DNA from: Emcibacter nanhaiensis
GTDB lineage: Bacteria; Pseudomonadota; Alphaproteobacteria; Sphingomonadales; Emcibacteraceae
Assembly (NCBI RefSeq): GCF_006385175.1
Contig: NZ_VFIY01000004.1
Span: 703,579-767,578 of the forward strand
Reading direction: 5' to 3'
Length of the DNA stretch: 64,000 nt
A program made the translations under genes and the position numbers. A model generated the notes under the pieces. That model worked only from the letters and a program-made list of their open reading frames with translations. It had not been told where the DNA came from and did not search any database. Of this stretch, positions 61,689 through 64,000 are shown piece after piece; the first letter of the stretch is position 1; the number at the start of each line of letters is the position of its first letter.

Positions 61689-62459
61689 CTATTTCACATT
61701 GAAGGTGACCGGTGTCATATTTTCGGTGTCGAGCCGGACGCTGATCCCGGGAGTGAGGGCCTCTGCCGCAGTGGCGCCGCCGGCCATCACATGCCAGCCC
61801 GCCTCGAGCCGGCCGCCGTCTTTGCCCACCAGCCGCGCCGCCCCGATGAGGGCCCGCAGCGGATCGCCGAGAATGGCAGAGGTGGAGCCGGACTGCACCT
61901 CTTCGCCGTCAAAGCTGATCGCCATGGCGAGATCGGCAATGTCGGTGTCGGCCGGATACCAGTCGCCGACCACATAGCTGGAGGTGGAGGTGTTGTCCGC
62001 CACCACATCCGGCAGATTGAATTTGAAATTCTCGTAGCGGCTGTCGATGATCTCCAGCGCCGGCGCCACGGCGTCCACGGCGGCCAGCGCTTCCTCGGGG
62101 CTCACCTCGCCGGCCAGCGGCGCCCTGAGGCGGAAGCAGATTTCCGGCTCGACCCGGGGATGAACATAATGTTTGAGGTCGATCTCGCCGCCGTTGTCCA
62201 CCAGCATCACATTGGTGAGCCGGCCCCAGATCATTTCCTTGAGCCCCATCTGCTTCATCTTGGCTTCACTGGTGAAGCCCATCTTGACCCCGACCTGATG
62301 CTCGCCGCGGGCGTAGCGCCGGGCGAGCGAGAGCGCCTGCACCTGATAGGCTTCTTCCAGGGTCAGGTCGTGACCGGTTTCCGACAGCTGCGGAATCGCC
62401 GTCGCGGTACGCGCGGCGTCATCAACGATTTTAGCTATTTCGTTCAGGTCTTTGCTCAT
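61689..62459 (-). CDS. 2-oxohex-3-enedioate decarboxylase / 2-oxopent-4-enoate hydratase family
   Basis: A 256-residue protein of the meta-cleavage hydratase/decarboxylase family (fumarylacetoacetase-like fold). VGVKMGFTSEAKMKQMGLKE and RVEPEICFRLRAPLAG carry the metal-binding Glu residues, and PALEIIDSRYENFKFNLPDV follows. The start at 62459 (MSKDLNEIAKIVDD) is 14 bases after the dehydrogenase stop. Following a semialdehyde dehydrogenase, 4-oxalocrotonate decarboxylase is the more likely of the two reactions; the two families are hard to tell apart by eye. Confidence 0.85.
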   Translation of the reverse strand: MSKDLNEIAKIVDDAARTATAIPQLSETGHDLTLEEAYQVQALSLARRYARGEHQVGVKMGFTSEAKMKQMGLKEMIWGRLTNVMLVDNGGEIDLKHYVHPRVEPEICFRLRAPLAGEVSPEEALAAVDAVAPALEIIDSRYENFKFNLPDVVADNTSTSSYVVGDWYPADTDIADLAMAISFDGEEVQSGSTSAILGDPLRALIGAARLVGKDGGRLEAGWHVMAGGATAAEALTPGISVRLDTENMTPVTFNVK

Positions 62460-62473
62460 CTCAATGGGTCTCC

Positions 62474-63940
62474 CTACAACTTGACGCAGACGTTTCTCAG
62501 TTCGGTATAGAATTCCAGGCTGTGCACCCCGCCCTCGCGGCCGATGCCGGACTGCTTGGTGCCGCCGAAAGCGGTGCGCAGGTCGCGCAGGAACCAGCTG
62601 TTGACCCAGCAGATGCCGCAGTCGATCTGTGCCGCGACCCGGTGACCGCGGGACATATTCTCGGTCCACACTGCCGACGCCAAACCGTAAACCGTGTCAT
62701 TGGCCCGCGCGATCACTTCCTCTTCCTCATCGAACGGCGTGATATGGCAACAGGGGCCGAAGATTTCTTCCCTCATGACCGCACTGTCGTCGCCAAGCCC
62801 GGTCCAGATGGTCGGCTCGACCCAGGCGCCGTCCTTCAGGTCGTCCGGCATGTCCGGCACGCCGCCGCCAATGACCACGGTCGCGCCCAGGTCTTTGGCC
62901 AGCTTGTAATAGCCCAGCACCTTCTGCTGATGCTCCTTGCTGATCAGCGGTCCCATGTTGACGGTTTCGTCTTCGGGACGGCCCAGCTTCAGGCCCTCGG
63001 CCCCCGCCTTGAGGCGGGCGACAAATTCATCAAAGACCGGCCGCTCGACAAATACCCGCTCGGTGCCGAGGCAGACCTGGCCGCAGTTGGCGAACACCGA
63101 ACGCATGGTGCCCTCGATGGCCTTGTCCATATCACAGTCGGCAAAGACAATGGCCGGGTTCTTGCCGCCGAGTTCGAAGGAGACATCGCGCACCCCTTCG
63201 GCCGCCGCCTTCATGATCGCGGTGCCGGTGCGGGTCTCGCCGGTAAAGGTGATGGCGTCGACGCCCGGATGTTCAGTCAGGAACGCCCCGGCGCTGTCCG
63301 GCCCGAAGCCGTGCACCACATTGAACACGCCCCTGGGCACGCCGGCGTCATTCATCACTTCGCCGAGCAGGGTCGTGGTCAGCGGCGTCTCCTCGGACGG
63401 CTTGACCACCACGGTATTGCCGCAGGCCAAGGCCGGGCCCACCTTCCAGGTCATCAGCAGCAGCGGCAGGTTCCACGGCGAGATCACCCCGATCACCCCC
63501 TTGGGCGTGCGCACGCCGTAATTCTGCGCCCCGGCCCCGTCCGGCGTCTCGAGGAAAAAGCCTTCGGTCGGCACATTCCTGATCACGTCGGCAAAGACCT
63601 TGAAGTTGGCGGCGCCGCGCGGAATGTCGATATGGCTGGCCAGGCTCTTCGGCTTGCCGGTGTCGAGGCATTCGGCCTCGAGGAATTCGTCAAACCGGGC
63701 GGTGATGCCGTCGGCGACCCGGTACAGCATCCTGACCCGCTCCTCCACACTCATGCGGCCCCACGGCCCCTTGAGCGCCGCCCGCGCCGCGCTGACCGCG
63801 GCGTCAACCTCTTCGCGCTTGCCCTCATGCACCAGGCCGATCAGGCTGCCGTCGACCGGACAGCGGTTTTCAAAGGTGAGCCCGGACGATCCGGCGGTAT
63901 ATTCCCCGTTGATAAAATGAAGACTTTCTCTGTCTGACAT
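62474..63940 (-). CDS. Aldehyde dehydrogenase, 2-hydroxymuconic semialdehyde type
   Basis: A 488-residue NAD-dependent aldehyde dehydrogenase. VISPWNLPLLLMTWKVGPAL binds the cofactor, ITFTGETRTGTAIM is the Rossmann loop, VSFELGGKNPAIVF holds the general-base Glu and FANCGQVCLGTERVFVERPV the catalytic Cys. The late VNSWFLRDLRTAFGGTKQSG is typical of the muconic semialdehyde group (XylG/DmpC). The start at 63940 is preferred over the ATG six bases upstream because GAGG then stands seven bases away. It is the first complete gene of an operon that enters from the right edge (63941-64000 is non-coding here). Confidence 0.9.
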   Translation of the reverse strand: MSDRESLHFINGEYTAGSSGLTFENRCPVDGSLIGLVHEGKREEVDAAVSAARAALKGPWGRMSVEERVRMLYRVADGITARFDEFLEAECLDTGKPKSLASHIDIPRGAANFKVFADVIRNVPTEGFFLETPDGAGAQNYGVRTPKGVIGVISPWNLPLLLMTWKVGPALACGNTVVVKPSEETPLTTTLLGEVMNDAGVPRGVFNVVHGFGPDSAGAFLTEHPGVDAITFTGETRTGTAIMKAAAEGVRDVSFELGGKNPAIVFADCDMDKAIEGTMRSVFANCGQVCLGTERVFVERPVFDEFVARLKAGAEGLKLGRPEDETVNMGPLISKEHQQKVLGYYKLAKDLGATVVIGGGVPDMPDDLKDGAWVEPTIWTGLGDDSAVMREEIFGPCCHITPFDEEEEVIARANDTVYGLASAVWTENMSRGHRVAAQIDCGICWVNSWFLRDLRTAFGGTKQSGIGREGGVHSLEFYTELRNVCVKL

Positions 63941-64000
63941 GATCATTCCTCAAGTGTGAGATGAAAGAAAGATGGTCCCCGCCATGGGAGCAGCGGGAAC

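Overview
The window looks like chromosomal DNA of a marine or environmental Gram-negative alphaproteobacterium (inference). Three large TonB-dependent receptors of the type common in Sphingomonadales, Emcibacterales and Kordiimonadales stand beside small catabolic operons, and there is a complete RTX type I secretion locus. The DNA is moderately GC-rich and densely coded. I see no tRNA, rRNA, transposase, integrase, phage gene or CRISPR array.

Layout, left half. 1-7 kb is an aromatic-acid block: an enoyl-CoA hydratase fragment, a fused LigB-LigA (gallate dioxygenase-like) gene broken by a 25-bp tandem duplication, an AraC regulator, a TonB receptor and an aromatic-acid MFS importer. 7-13.6 kb holds a divergent PEP carboxylase-like protein, a lipoate-ligase-family protein, a PhzF-like protein, an EamA transporter and a LysR regulator. 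13.8-23.9 kb is a second catabolic block: iron alcohol dehydrogenase, TonB receptor, ThDP enzyme, SMP-30-type lactonase, FMN-dependent hydroxylase, VOC protein and LysR regulator. 24-28.2 kb holds three SDR dehydrogenases, a TauD/TfdA dioxygenase and a TetR regulator.

Layout, right half. 28.3-41.9 kb is the most distinctive region: a TolC-ABC-HlyD operon flanked by three RTX proteins. All three have a lipobox-like Cys at exactly residue 55 followed by a Gly run and a Pro/Thr linker, plus a shared C-terminal module. Two of them also share a duplicated promoter and leader with tandem 11-bp-phased boxes. 42-52.5 kb is a CoA-transferase gene divergent from an apparent operon of HMG-CoA lyase-like enzyme, hydantoinase/carboxylase A and B, cysteine hydrolase, TonB receptor and GntR regulator. 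Two TGTATACA palindromes lie in the divergent promoter region. 52.7-55.1 kb is a chimeric gene: the front of a type I secretion ABC exporter joined in frame to the back of a cadherin/EF-hand adhesin. 55.3-61.4 kb holds an NTF2-like protein, ferredoxin, P450, TetR, DsbA-fold isomerase and PQQ dehydrogenase, tied together by an almost identical 19-bp operator at two places. 61.7-63.9 kb is the end of a catechol meta-cleavage operon (decarboxylase/hydratase and semialdehyde dehydrogenase) that continues off the right edge.

Together the catabolic genes suggest outer-membrane uptake of aromatic or terpenoid-like substrates, oxidation by dioxygenases, P450 and dehydrogenases, and routing into CoA intermediates, with a local regulator per block. 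The RTX locus is a separate surface or secretion function. Substrates cannot be read from sequence alone.
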